Source: Alitta virens (taxonomy: Eukaryota; Annelida; Polychaeta; Phyllodocida; Nereididae). Taken from it: a DNA stretch of 64,000 nt. A program made the translations under genes and the position numbers. Under the pieces are notes generated by a model. The model saw nothing but the letters and a program-made list of their open reading frames with translations, had not been told where the DNA came from and did not search any database. Positions 1-10,008 of this stretch are shown piece after piece. Position 1 is the stretch's first letter; each line of letters opens with the position of its first letter. The DNA is taken from the NCBI GenBank assembly GCA_932294295.1, contig OW028579.1, forward strand, positions 28,965,250 to 29,029,249, written 5' to 3'.

Positions 1-2935
1 GATTCGATTTGATTTCTCTACCTCAACAAATACTTTCTTGATCGGACTTGGAATCACTGAAATCACTCTTCCTCCAGTCTCTTCACCTTTGCTTGAAGCC
101 TCTGCAGTTTCTGATTCAAGTTTTTGATCTATTGGTTCTTCCTTATAATGATAAGGGAAATGATCTTGTGCATATCCTGACTGCTGAGATTTTTTGTGAC
201 GGTCATCTATCTTTGGTGATCCTGCCATTGATTTCACCAAAAGTGGAGGAGGTGATGATGTTTGTCTTCTGGACTTTGCTGAAGACCTTCCTTCCTTCCC
301 TGACTTTGCTCTTTCAGCTCTTGATCTAGCTGTCCTGCTTCTTGATTTCGCAGAACCGGAGGCACCAGTCTTTGATCGAGAGGTACGAGGACGACTTGTG
401 TTAGGTCTTGAGCTCACCTGAACAAAAAGAAAGTATTTCTTGGCATGAGAAGGTGTTATATCTGATTTACACCCTTTTCACACAGCTACCATATTGGCAT
501 TTTTGCCTCATTGACCTCATATTAGGATTACGTCACATATTATGACATTATTACTTCTCCATTGTTCTTGCACTTTGACCTCATCATGACCATTGTCTAC
601 TGATGATGTCACAGTACTATATCTAAGTGCAAAGAGAGGTCAATGAGGCAAAAATGCCAACATGTGTGAAAAGGGTGTTATGTTCCATTGTTATTTTATT
701 TGTAGAGCTTAGACAAGCCTTGGGTCAACATTTGCAATTGATGTGAATGTACACATACTGGTCAATTTGTCAACTGTCATGAGTAGGATTTCCCTAATAC
801 CAATCTGTGAAATGTTGGATAGTGAAAAATATTGTTTCACATACCAGTGATTCCATGTAGGCCATGGCTTCCTTGTCTTTAGATGCCAGTTTCATCAGTT
901 GGTATTTCTTTGTCCATTGCCAAATTACGATCACAGCCAGAATGAGACCCGCGACTATCCCAACAGAAATGGCTGCAATTTCTCCACTTGAGAATTGTTG
1001 TTCCTTTGTTTGTGCTGCTCTTGCCCTGCAAAATGTGATAAATGTCCAAAGAGGTTAGCTATCAACAAAGTACTGTTTACTTATTCCAAATTATCAAGCT
1101 CAGTCCAGCTAGTGAAATACTGAAAATGTGAGTTTCATATACAATATGCAATTAGTTTCATTAAAAACGGCCTGTCAAATTAAACCTAGACAAAGGTTGA
1201 CAACTTCTGCTCTTCGATGCTACCTGGCACCAAACGAAACTGTTTGGCTGTAGCTGGCTACTCAAAGCCGGATCCAAAAGTACATGCAGCACCATTTGGT
1301 CACAAGTTGAGAGTTACGTAAGATATGTCATACAAATTTCTAACATTTACCAAGGGTAATATTTTTCGGTGGAAGGTAAAAGCCAGCAATAACCTAGGAG
1401 TAGACAGAAGCAGCTGGCTTTAGCTACAGGTAGCTACAACTGTCTAGAATCGACCATATCTTATGGCACTAACTGTAACTAGATTTTCTTATGAAAAATT
1501 ACAAAGTTTACCTCTCGAGCAGTGCCTTAAAGTTTTTTTCAAAGTATTGTAGATGTTTCGTTGTTGCTTTAGCCTTGCGGCTGAAGTCTATTTCGAACCC
1601 AGGGTCATAAAGGTTTTCTGCAGGATACGCATGATACTTCAACAGGAAACCACCGTCATTCCTGGTGTCATCAGACCGGAAGTAGATGTACAGATCACTT
1701 ACGCTAGAGATGATGCTACTGTTATCAGGTAGATGTCCACACCAGGTCGTTCTTGGGATGTTGTCAGATTTACCTTTTTAGATATTAAAATGAGAAAAAT
1801 GGCCTTCGTGACAAATGTATATTATGCTTTTGAGATGACCAATGACCTTGATGCATTGCATATATTTTGTAATCATTCCATCCATCCATCCCCAGATAGC
1901 ATCCCAAATTGGACCAATGTCGTTTCTATATCGGCTGCAGTCAATATCGTTTTGACATCGCTGACACGCGCCGATGTTGATACGATTTTGAAAGCTATAA
2001 TATAAGGCTTTACTCTAAGATTTTGTTTTAGTCAGCAAAGACAGCCCAAAAAAACCAAAACCCCCCAAAAAAGCCCAGGTACATAGCATAATCATGCATA
2101 GACCTAAGTGAAGCAGGGACGTGGACTGTATGCAGAAATACATTCGGGAATATGATTATGCAAATAAATTATAATGTAGACAGAGGATGTGCAGTTATAA
2201 ATGTTAAAATATTAGAGAAAATGTATAATTTGCCAACCATCATACACTTCCAGATAGTCTGCCCAGTTGCATGGGGTATCAGGAAGTTTTTCCAAGGATA
2301 GAAATTCCAGTTCAGCATAGATCCTCGACTCATCAGCAGCTTTTACAAGCCAACAGACATCAGATTTCCTGGACAGGAAAACAATGCCATTACATGTTTA
2401 ATTTGTGACAACACATTTAATTGCTCCAAGAACATTTTGTAATCTTATTTCGAAAATCTGTACATAGCTGGTTCATAGTAGTACCATATAACAATGACAC
2501 TTACGCAGGATAGTTGAAGGGAAATTCACCAGGTGACGTCAGGTATTGGACAGTGTCATTTTTTGCCCAGAGGAGGCTGCAGTCTTCGGTGAAACTGGCT
2601 ATAATTGGTGAAAAATAAATGAATTTTGTGACTTTGGTGAAGAATTTTGACTTTTGACACAGATTTATTTTAGGTGCATTGTGTCTTCATCAGCGTTTGT
2701 CAGGAGTGTTACAAGAATCTATGGATGACATAGAGTAATAAAGGTTAATGGATGACATAAGAGTAATTAAAGTTGGTTGTGACTCCATCGCTTAATTGAT
2801 ACTACTGCCTCAGTACAGTCATTATTGAAAAATGCAAGATATTTTTTTATGAAAGAAATAAATGTATATATACTTACCAGTTATTACGATTGTAAAGAGT
2901 AATATTAATATCAGGACTTTTGATAATATATCCAT
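1..2935 (-). CDS. CUB-domain single-pass transmembrane protein, six exons, C-terminus off the left edge
   Basis: Exons read on the minus strand: 2935-2878, 2598-2505, 2368-2238, 1773-1512, 1025-845 and 417 to the window edge. All five introns are GT-AG and every phase joins (1, 2, 1, 2, 0), giving at least 381 open codons. Residues 1-19 are a hydrophobic signal peptide. Residues 26-143 form one CUB domain with four cysteines (26, 56, 84, 106), a DYLEVYDG motif and a WCG...SSVSDLYIYFRSD segment. Residues 198-217 (IAAISVGIVAGLILAVIVIW) are the membrane span, followed by WTKKYQ. The cytoplasmic tail from residue 243 is rich in Ser and Arg. This is a type I surface protein; CUB domains usually bind protein or carbohydrate ligands, but no ligand can be inferred. 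An in-frame ATG 69 bases upstream would add 23 residues; I prefer 2935 because the hydrophobic run starts there. I cannot name an orthologue. Confidence 0.82.
470..677. mobile_element. 208-bp MITE with long inverted termini, TTA target duplication
   Basis: The left end CACCCTTTTCACAC is matched by GTGTGAAAAGGGTG at the right end. A second inverted segment follows inside (TTGGCATTTTTGCCTCATTG against CAATGAGGCAAAAATGCCAA). TTA flanks both sides (467-469 and 678-680). A 3-bp TWA duplication is typical of PIF/Harbinger MITEs, so that class is likely. It lies in the intron between the membrane exon and the tail exon of the CUB gene, in DNA with no coding content. Confidence 0.75.
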
Positions 2936-3004
2936 GCCATAAATATGTTTAATTCTACAAATGAATGTCAGTCCTTCCTTCACCTTTGACGAATCATTAT
3001 TCAT

Positions 3005-4660
3005 TATTGAGTATATAAAGAGATTGTGATTTTGAACAAAGGAAAGTGTTAATCCTATATTATTGAGTATATTTATTTGTGTGAAAAGAAGGATTATCCA
3101 TTTAATGTATTAGTATAATCCTACTTAAACTTGTAAATTTGATTAATTACACTAGAACATTACATTTGAGTCCAGTTATGGCTTGGTTTGGCTAGCTCTA
3201 GCTTCAGATAGTTGTTCTCAGCTCTGGATTGGTAGGACCAAGCCATAATTGGCTGGAGACAGCTAATATTCAGCTCAATTGAAATCCCATATTATAGTAA
3301 GATTCAAACTAAATTTCCACCTGTTTTTCGTACATATTTTACCATGATGTCAGCACAAAATGAAAAGAAATGTTAGCAACAAGTCTAACCCCAACGTCAT
3401 ATAGCTGGTAAAAAAAAATTTTTTTTCACTAATTTATGATTAAGACAATTAAGTTATTTCATTTAACTCTTGTATGCACTAACAATGCTCCTCAAGGTAT
3501 ATTACTGATGTATCATTTGGACATGCGATCCTACGATTGGGATTTCCAAGAAATTTCCTAGAAATTATGTGATAATTTGGAGGGGGTGTGTTCTATTGTC
3601 CGCTAAGTGTTGAGTTCTCAGTTTTGTGAAATGTTTGACACCTGTGAAGTTAGTCCAGGAAATAGGCAGTCTTGGCCAAGTCACACAAGTGAAAGGAACA
3701 AAAAGGTATTTTGTCTTAATACTACCATTATTATAATCTATAAATAGTTATTGTGACTGAAAACATGCTTTTTCTTGATTATTGCAGTATCACTAACAAC
3801 GACATAAATATGATTGCCATACAATAAATATGTCAGTGAAACCTCAAGTTCCAATCAATGTCTGTACTCAAATATAACCTGCGAAGCAGCCATTGCATTC
3901 ATGCTGATACAGTATAGTTAGTTAATATCTACTGAGGAAAAAGGACCAACTATTTATTATAGGTTCGGGTGTTGTTTCACAAAAGTCTCACAAAATATAC
4001 ATTTATAGGTAAATTCCACCAATTCAATGATCAATGATGCGTCTGACATGGAAATATTATTCCTCAGACTGTTTTGTGAGCATTTTCGTTGCTTATCACA
4101 CAGTTTATTTAATTTCTTGATGTATCAATTAACGCTTTATTTGGATGCAAAAATGTGCCATTGTGAACCATACCACATTTAAGAAAAGGAAATATCAGTT
4201 AATCAGTAAATTGCAAGGAAATATTACTTCATAATCACCAGTTCACCCTTAAAGCATATTATTATGTTATTATGTTACTTTTTGTTACTTTAGTCATTTT
4301 ATTTATTATTTAATTAGGCTGTTATGATTTTATACAAATTATATGCAATAATTATACACGTCATTCTACCAGTAGATGTCGCCTGTGATCAGTTTATTGG
4401 TATGACATGCCATGCGTCTAAAAATAGAATTAGATCGAATCAATAGATTAGGTCTAATTCATCATACGAGCTCGTCTGTAACTTTGTGGCTAAATCAAAT
4501 GCTTCGAATAATCATGATAGTATAGATATCATAGATATATATTAAGAACCATCAAAAGTTAAGCAAATCTTATGGTAATGTAGTAGGCCTGTAGGCATAC
4601 CTGTTATTGCACCATAACATGTTGTGAGAATGACATCAAGAAATCTTACTGCAATATTCT
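3005..4660. other. non-coding interval between CUB gene and vault RNA region
   Basis: AT-rich with no convincing exon or RNA gene. An imperfect hairpin (TTATGGCTTGGT near 3176 against ACCAAGCCATAA near 3237) is visible. Bases 3899-4118 are a diverged relative of 39824-39962, sharing a CATGCTGATA-like start and GCTTATCACACAGTT near the end. Confidence 0.5.
3899..4118. repeat. dispersed repeat, copy 1
   Basis: Shares ordered blocks with 39824-39962: a GGTTCGGGTGT / GGTCAGGGTGT segment, AAAGTCTCACAA, and GCATTTTC(G/A)TTGCTTATCAC. The other copy is shorter. No terminal structure or coding potential is seen, so the class is unknown. Confidence 0.5.
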
Positions 4661-4755
4661 GAGCCAGCGTAGCCAAAGGGGTTACTTCGTCACAAGAACC
4701 CTTAATCAAGCTTAAGATTGTTCAAATCTCCAACCCCTGGCGCCATCTGGCTTTT
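4661..4755 (+). ncRNA. vault-RNA-like copy 1, divergent solo copy
   Basis: The terminal stem is GAGCCAG against CTGGCTT, a paired replacement of the GAGTCGG/CTGACTC stem of the cluster copies. Box A TAGCCAAAGGGG and GGTTACTTCG are kept; box B reads GTTCAAATC, a better match to the GTTCRANNC consensus than in most other copies; the 3' end is CCCCTGGCGCC followed by a T6 run. The upstream block shared by the cluster copies is missing, so it may be a retroposed copy or the head of the composite SINE that follows. Confidence 0.6.
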
Positions 4756-4830
4756 TTCATCATCTTCTTCATATCCTATTTGTAGTATTTTTCGGGTAAT
4801 TTAGTAATTTTTTGAAAATCTATACTATGT

Positions 4831-4934
4831 GCTGCTGCACTCGACTTGCAGTCCCATGTGAAGGTCGTGAGTTCGAACCCAGCTTCTTACATAAGTTGAT
4901 AATTAAAGTAAAATAAGTTTCTTATTAAACCAAC

Positions 4935-4966
<32 letters not shown>
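4831..4966 (+). mobile_element. tRNA-derived SINE body with poly-A tail
   Basis: GCACTCGACTTGCAGTC followed by AGGTCGTGAGTTCGAACCC looks like an anticodon arm and T arm of a tRNA, with box B at 4869-4879. An A29 run follows at 4938-4966. No ordinary tRNA 5' half with box A lies immediately upstream; the vault-RNA-like copy at 4661 occupies that place. This could be one composite SINE or a SINE next to a vault RNA copy. Confidence 0.55.
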
Positions 4967-4968
<2 letters not shown>

Positions 4969-5470
4969 AAAATATAGAGCTGGCTTGAGCATTGCAAGCT
5001 CTATGTGAGTTATGTAACTGAGCAAATCCTTCTTGAACCACTGTTTCCTTGATGGATTTGTAATTGTAATATTAACTGGTGAATGTTACTGCATTCCCGT
5101 CTTAAATTCACTCTATACTACCCAGGTGCAAATGGATACTCAATCATGTTGAAAAAGGCTCGTGCTTGAACAGCTCTGCCAAGGAATAAACTTGTATTTC
5201 ATTAACCAAATGAAGAATAGATAAAAAACGAAAAGCAGTAGGAGAGTTCAATACTAAGTTTTAGAAATACCAGTCAGTGTTTATAGGTAAGGAAATAAAT
5301 TAAAATTCGGAAATCTATTTGCCCAAAAACATATCATAGATGACTGACAAAACTGATATCTAATTTTAGACCCACAGGTGTGACAAAAACAAAACCAGGT
5401 CACTGATAGAACGGTGTTGCACCATCCCACAGTTGGAGATAGTCTTCAGAGATTATTGTCACTATAGCTG
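4967..5470. other. no recognisable feature
   Basis: AT-rich sequence without open exon-like frames, inverted termini or simple repeats. The last 60 bases before the next vault-RNA-like copy do not contain the shared upstream block. Confidence 0.4.
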
Positions 5471-5569
5471 GAGTCAGCGTTGCCAAAGGGGTTCCTTCGT
5501 TTCCAACGCTACGTTTAGGCCGTAGTTAGTTCAATACTAGCTACCCCTGGCGCTGTCTGACTCCCTTTT
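5471..5569 (+). ncRNA. vault-RNA-like copy 2, divergent solo copy
   Basis: The terminal stem GAGTCAG/CTGACTC is seven perfect pairs, with box A TTGCCAAAGGGG and 3' CCCCTGGCGCTGTC. The GGTTACTTCG motif has become GGTTCCTTCG, the central part differs from all cluster copies, and the terminator is CCCTTTT. It lacks the shared upstream block, so it may be an old source gene or a decayed copy. Confidence 0.55.
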
Positions 5570-5800
5570 AAGATGAAATTGCATAATATTTGAGTAAATT
5601 TCATTTTTGAGTAAAATATTGACTCTGTTCTTGAAATTCCATTTGTATTTATTATTCATAGTCCTATACTGGTTTGCCTGATCAGACTATTTGACCATTT
5701 GTTGACAGATGTAATGATGAGATGATTAGCCTTGGAGTCCACACCATAATCCTCATTAACTCCATGTATGGGGTGTTTAACTTGACAGAGACAGAGCAGG
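5570..5800. other. no recognisable feature
   Basis: Unannotated AT-rich DNA. Homology to the tandem-array unit begins at about 5800 (AGGAGGCACCCCAATATT), matching the left end of each 4.14-kb unit. Confidence 0.4.
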
Positions 5801-6013
5801 AGGCACCCCAATATTAATGTGTGATTCAATAGGCCTATAGCTGAAGCTGGGTTACAGAGCTCTTATGAATCGGACCCAGGACCTCAACAGAGCTATTTTT
5901 AAAAGAGTCTTTTAAAACCACATGGCCAACTCAGCTGCATGCTTATACAGTGAATCTTGCATTGAGACCTCACTGGTATGACCACCTCTCTGTTTAGGCC
6001 AACCTGTAATTAA

Positions 6014-6310
6014 GATTCAAGACTCAAGAATATTTTATTTAGACCATATATTGAATGTGTATTACATCAATACATCAGTCTGATGGTACAAATATATAAA
6101 TCATCATATACTATATGGTCAAGGAGGCAGTGACTAAGTTGTGATAACAACGCTATCATCACTGCCCCCTTGTGTTTCTTATTAAGACTACTTATTCAAA
6201 AAGACCACTTCACAATCAGACCATTAGTACATTTTGACTGATGGTCTTAATAGTGCAGTCCCCCTTCTACACATTTATGTAAAATTAAGTCACAAGAAGT
6301 ATAGTAAATA
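6014..6310 (-). mobile_element. 3' tail of a non-LTR retroposon
   Basis: Read on the minus strand the segment ends AAATAAAATATTCTTGAGTC followed by TTGAATC. A polyadenylation-like AATAAA with a short TTGAGTC-type repeat tail is typical of CR1/L2-like elements. No reverse transcriptase is left. The same tail is inside all five array units. Confidence 0.5.
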
Positions 6311-6426
6311 GCTTCTACACAGTGACCATTTGAAACTTTATATTCTCCACTCAGCTGCTGTGAGCCAATCAGATGCTTCATTGTCATCCAGCATGGGTGT
6401 ATGTTGGACGGGTTGAGTCAACTTGA

Positions 6427-6990
6427 GTGTATGTTGTTGATGGACACATTGATGAAAGTAATGATGATGAATCACCTGTATTATATAAACATTCACCATA
6501 CTGTGATGGCAAATCCCTGATTGATGTGATACAGAGTAAGAAAGATACATTTACCATACTTAGCCATAATTGTCAGTCTCTACATGCGAAGTTTGATTTA
6601 TTGAAAATTTACCCTTGACATTTTACTCTCTAATGATTGTGAATTTAGTGCTGTTTGTCTCCAGGAAACTTGGTTGAATGAACGACATGATCTGTTTCTT
6701 TTAAAGCTTAATGGATATAACCTAGTGACAAAATTACCCTCATGCAGTGTACATTCTGGAGTTTGCATTTACCTTCACGACAACTTCGACTATAGGATAT
6801 TAGATATAGCTGATAATTCAGATATTAAGGATGGGCAGTTTATTGAAATATGCATTAATAATTATGATGACAATAGCAATGTTTTGATACCTCATAAGAA
6901 ACTAATCATAGGCAATATATATCGATTGATATATAAATTGATCTAAATCTTAAATCCAAGTCTATGAATTTGGCTGTAATGCAATTATTG
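6427..6990 (+). pseudogene. non-LTR retrotransposon endonuclease relic, copy 1
   Basis: Two offset frames carry apurinic-type endonuclease motifs: NCQSLHAKFD near 6567, then CLQETWL near 6655, GVCIYLHDNF near 6759 and LIIGNIYR near 6904. A frameshift lies near 6615. Directly after GNIYR the sequence jumps to AAATTGATCTAAATCTTAAA, which closely matches the 3' end of the reverse-transcriptase relic at 13.9 kb. The catalytic core and all of the reverse transcriptase are deleted internally. Confidence 0.7.
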
Positions 6991-7247
6991 TACATATTTT
7001 AACACTCCCTAAAAAATTTTCTCACCTGTTGTCTCATTTCACCACTATGAGACACTCTCTGCCACCCCCACCCCCCACAATTCTCTGCCCCCCCCCCTAA
7101 ATCTCTCTCTTTCTTCCTTGTCCTATTTACTGAGTTTTCTCGATTAGGTACTACAAGCCTGGCCTATTGGAGACCCGGCTAGCAATCAAGAAAATATGGT
7201 AATGTCTGCAATATATGTTAATGCGCTAATAGGTGCATTCAATCACT

Positions 7248-7308
7248 GATATTTGGAGACACCTGGTGGATATCGCTGCAGTTAGTGCCTGAAGATTCTA
7301 AAAATAGC
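7248..7308 (+). promoter_or_regulatory. shared upstream block of subfamily A vault RNA
   Basis: Conserved core GATATTTGGAGACACCTGG, GGATATCGCTGCAGTTAGTG and GAAGATTCTAAAAATAGC. Present upstream of nearly all copies including diverged ones, which points to an external pol III promoter (PSE-like plus TATA-like). The TATA-like part lies about 65-70 bases before the RNA start, farther than the usual -25 to -30, so the true start could lie upstream of the stem. Confidence 0.55.
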
Positions 7309-7367
7309 TTGTATTGCAGCTGGTATTGCAACAGCGATCTAAACAGAAATTAATCCTGTGGATCTCT

Positions 7368-7465
7368 GAGTCGGCGTGGCCAAAGGGGTTACTTCGTACC
7401 TAGAACCCTTGATTCACTCGCAAGTCTGTTCACACTTGAACCCCTGGCGCTATCTGACTCTTTTT
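7368..7465 (+). ncRNA. vault RNA gene, subfamily A (reference copy)
   Basis: About 98 nt. 5' GAGTCGG pairs with 3' CTGACTC; next GCG pairs with CGC and AGGGGTT with AACCCCT. Box A is TGGCCAAAGGGG, directly followed by GGTTACTTCG, identical to the motif after box A in human vtRNA1-1. The 3' GGCGCTATCTGACTC plus T5 parallels its GGCGCTCTCCAGTC plus T4. The box B position holds GTTCACACT, a weak match. Vault RNAs are pol III transcripts bound to the vault particle and linked to autophagy and drug handling in mammals. Expression is unproven. Y RNA and tRNA were considered and fit less well. Confidence 0.78.
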
Positions 7466-7567
7466 CTGCATGATATAGATAAATTATAATTATGAAATGA
7501 ATATGATTATATATAATGAAACACTTAGCTACAGCTGGGTCATGGGTTCAAATCCCACTGCAAGAGA
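7466..7567 (+). other. vault RNA 3' flank with a box-B-like motif
   Basis: GGTTCAAATCCC at 7545-7556 follows the terminator by 80 bases. It matches a tRNA T-arm box B and recurs after every subfamily A and B copy, for example 11312-11323. No tRNA can be folded around it. It may be an old SINE remnant carried with the genes. Confidence 0.45.
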
Positions 7568-7879
7568 TAAGATAAAGATAAGATTCAAGACGTTTTTATT
7601 TGATTATAGTAACGAAAAAAGCTAGAATTAGTGGTGTGGTATCATGAAGACAAATTGTGTCGCTTGCATGGTGCCACCCCAGGGGTTACAGAGATCCCCA
7701 TGCAAGCTCCATTCATCGTTAAATTTAAATATTATCAGATGATGATGGAGCTGATGATGATACATGATATGTAAATGATATGCTGATGATTATACATGAT
7801 ATGTATACAGATATGACCTTGATTTGTTATGATTATGATGAAAAAGGAACTGTGTGACGTGCAGAGTAATCTCCCTCCC

Positions 7880-8160
7880 CCCCCCGCACCCTGTGAAGAA
7901 TTTGACTTCAGTATGACCTCACACTGAGCTCAAAATATACTCACGGAGAGCTCACACGGAATACCTCAATGTAAGCTTATTTTGAAGCAACGATTTGAAC
8001 TAACAAGGTGAGGTCACCCTGTGATTTCCCTATGAGTTTAATGCGAGTTTACAAAAGTCACATGAGCTCCCTTTGAGCTTTCTATGAGTTAACTAGGATC
8101 AAGTGAAACTCACAGTGTGCGCTTTTTGTGACCTTTCTGTGAAGTAGTATATTCCAAAAA
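7880..8160. repeat. satellite-like GTGA/CTCACAG motif cluster
   Basis: Many imperfect copies of GAGCTCACA, TGTGAGGTC and GTGACCTTTCTGTGAGG type words on both strands, roughly every 25-50 bases. The same words fill 8855-8960, 9154-9400 and 10010-10160, and the matching places of the other block copies. No open frame. It looks like a decayed minisatellite later split by insertions. Confidence 0.5.
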
Positions 8161-8375
8161 TAGGACAAACAAACTTTATTTTCACATCCAAGATATGTTA
8201 TTAAAAAAAACACATTTCCAAATACACAACAGTTATCATATATAAAGACATTGTACGTGTATTTACTAAGTGTATCTAATTTTAATATCAAGTATGATGA
8301 ATGACTTAAATATGAATATGTTCATCAACTAAATAAACAATTTAAGTAAATTATATCAACAAATGTAGGTGGTTC

Positions 8376-8530
8376 TTATGGTGTTTGTGTGTATTCTGCA
8401 GGGGATCCTTGTCTGAAGGGCCTGGGTTTCAGTAGATCATTAATGTAGATCCATGCATGCTGGACATTCTTGGTACTGTCATACACTGGGATGCCAAAGT
8501 AGCTGTAGCTCTCCAGTCTCTCGTAGAGCA
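8376..8530 (-). pseudogene. decayed terminal exon, copy 1
   Basis: The minus strand reads in frame through GIPVYDSTKNVQHAWIYIND, then LLKPRPFRQG, to a TAA at 8376. The upstream boundary has a pyrimidine-rich TTTTCTTGTGCTCTAC where two other copies have CTCTAG, so the acceptor AG is lost here. The protein family is not recognised. It is probably a fragment of a host gene caught in the duplication. Confidence 0.4.
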
Positions 8531-8970
8531 CAAGAAAAGTCAGGCTCACACTCATGCAAGGATGTTATATAACTTTCAGATGTGATCAACCTGTCATAAA
8601 ACCTTACATATAAAGGCATCTGCATTAAATACTAACCATAACAAATTCAGTCCATACATGTGCAGTTCCCATGAATTTAGGTTCTAGCTTATAAAGTATT
8701 TAAAAGATTGCTAAGTACTTACTGTTCTAATCCTGCATTATAAGAGTCCTAGTTACTCCAAATCTCAAGCAAAAACCTGTAATCTACAGGCTTTTGTTAA
8801 AGTCTTCTTCCAAACAACTGACAGTTGAGTTCAACATTTTTGTACAGTTTCACCATGGAAAGGTCACAGGGAGCTCACAGCATGAGTTCATGTGCTGAGG
8901 CTTTTGTGACCTTTCTATGAGGTTTTTCTTAAGACCTCAAAATGTGGTATTCTTGTGACTTATCATGCCA

Positions 8971-9153
8971 AGTTCAAGTTCTTTTCAAGTTCTTTATTTG
9001 TAAGCATTAAACACTTACAGGATTATGTTTTAGAGTGGTGACATCACCTCTGTAAATGTATAAAATTATCCTAAAATTACAAAGAAATAATATGAAAAAA
9101 CAATTAAAAAATATAAATATAAACAAACTTAAAGATTAAGGAGAATGAAGAGA
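8971..9153 (-). mobile_element. 183-bp retroposon tail insertion, copy 1
   Basis: On the minus strand it ends AAATAAAGAACTTGAAAAG followed by AACTTGAACTT. The 52.4-kb copy of the block lacks it and reads straight through (ATCATGCCA joined to ACATCACAG), which defines both ends. Identical-position copies: 15568-15750, 43091-43273, 46445-46628. Confidence 0.65.
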
Positions 9154-9739
9154 ACATCACAGCAACCTCACAAAAAGCTCAAAGTGTGAGGTCTTGTGCT
9201 AAGGTTTCTGTGACCTTTCTGTTGATCATCTGTTGTGACCACGCAGTATGAGATTCATGTGAATCATCATGGAGAGGTCACAATGATCTCACAGTAAGCT
9301 CAGAGTATGAGTTCATGAGCTGATGTCATTGTGACTTGTTTGTGAGGTCATCTGTAGAGCTCACAGCATGATGGAAGATGTCTTTCCAAATAATGACTTT
9401 CTTGGCAGGAAAATGCTTGGTATACATGGCATGTGAATTTCATACTAGAGTTTTTGGTGATTTTGCCTCTACATAAAGGTGCAAGTTTTGTGATAGAATA
9501 TGCTGCTCTGGAAGATGTCTAAGTTCTTTGCAGGAAAATTCTTGGTATATATAGCATGTGACTTTCATAGAACAGTTCTTGGTCATCTTATTTTCAAACA
9601 AACACGTAATTGTTGTATATTTTTGCAAGAGAATGTTATTATTTGAAATGGCTTTCCAATTTCTTGGCAGGAAAATGCTTGGTATACGTACTATGCCTAG
9701 CACATGAATTTCATACTTAAATTATTCATACCTTCAAAT

Positions 9740-10008
9740 AACAATGCAACTGTTCCTTAAGCTTTATAACTATCTTCATCATCTTCAATAATCATTTGAA
9801 AGAAGTTTATCATACATAAATAACTATTATCATTCCCGTGATCGCATAATCATTTGCTGAGGTCTCTCTGGAACCTAGGTGGGCACTCGCTAGCATTACC
9901 CTCTGGTTTCTTAAGAGTGCTCTCCTGATCTGCCCATACATAATAATTGTATATGAAATTTGTATTGTGCAATGAGCAGCAAATAAAGTTTCTTGAGTCT
10001 TGAGTCTA
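9740..10008 (+). mobile_element. 3' end of a non-LTR retroposon
   Basis: Ends GCAAATAAAGTTTCTTGAGT followed by CTTGAGTC, a tail of the CR1/L2 kind. The body has no usable reading frame. Counterparts end near 16606, 47476 and 53275; the 47.5-kb one is fused right after the tail to sequence that lies over 300 bases further on in the other copies. Confidence 0.5.

Larger units (their letters stand above)
5800..7560. repeat. solo copy of the left part of the 4.14-kb unit
   Basis: Runs parallel to the start of each array unit: AGGAGGCACC junction, a minus-strand retroposon tail, an endonuclease relic, a C/CTCT tract, and a subfamily A vault RNA gene with flanks. It ends in a different flank from the array, so the array probably took this module and joined it to a subfamily B module. 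Confidence 0.7.

Noticed and set aside
3171..3255. Hairpin as a microRNA or MITE
   Set aside because: Only about 12 clean pairs with a long unpaired loop and no target duplication.
7368..7465. Y RNA, tRNA-Ser/Leu or 7SK identity
   Set aside because: Length, box A context GGTTACTTCG and the 3' GGCGCTATC plus stem match vault RNA better; no cloverleaf, no Y RNA lower stem.
7530..7570. tRNA gene at GGTTCAAATCCC
   Set aside because: No D arm, anticodon arm or acceptor stem can be placed around the T-arm-like word.
9440..9703. 87-codon minus-strand frame repeated in other block copies
   Set aside because: Frame shifts between copies and the DNA is satellite-like; no domain.
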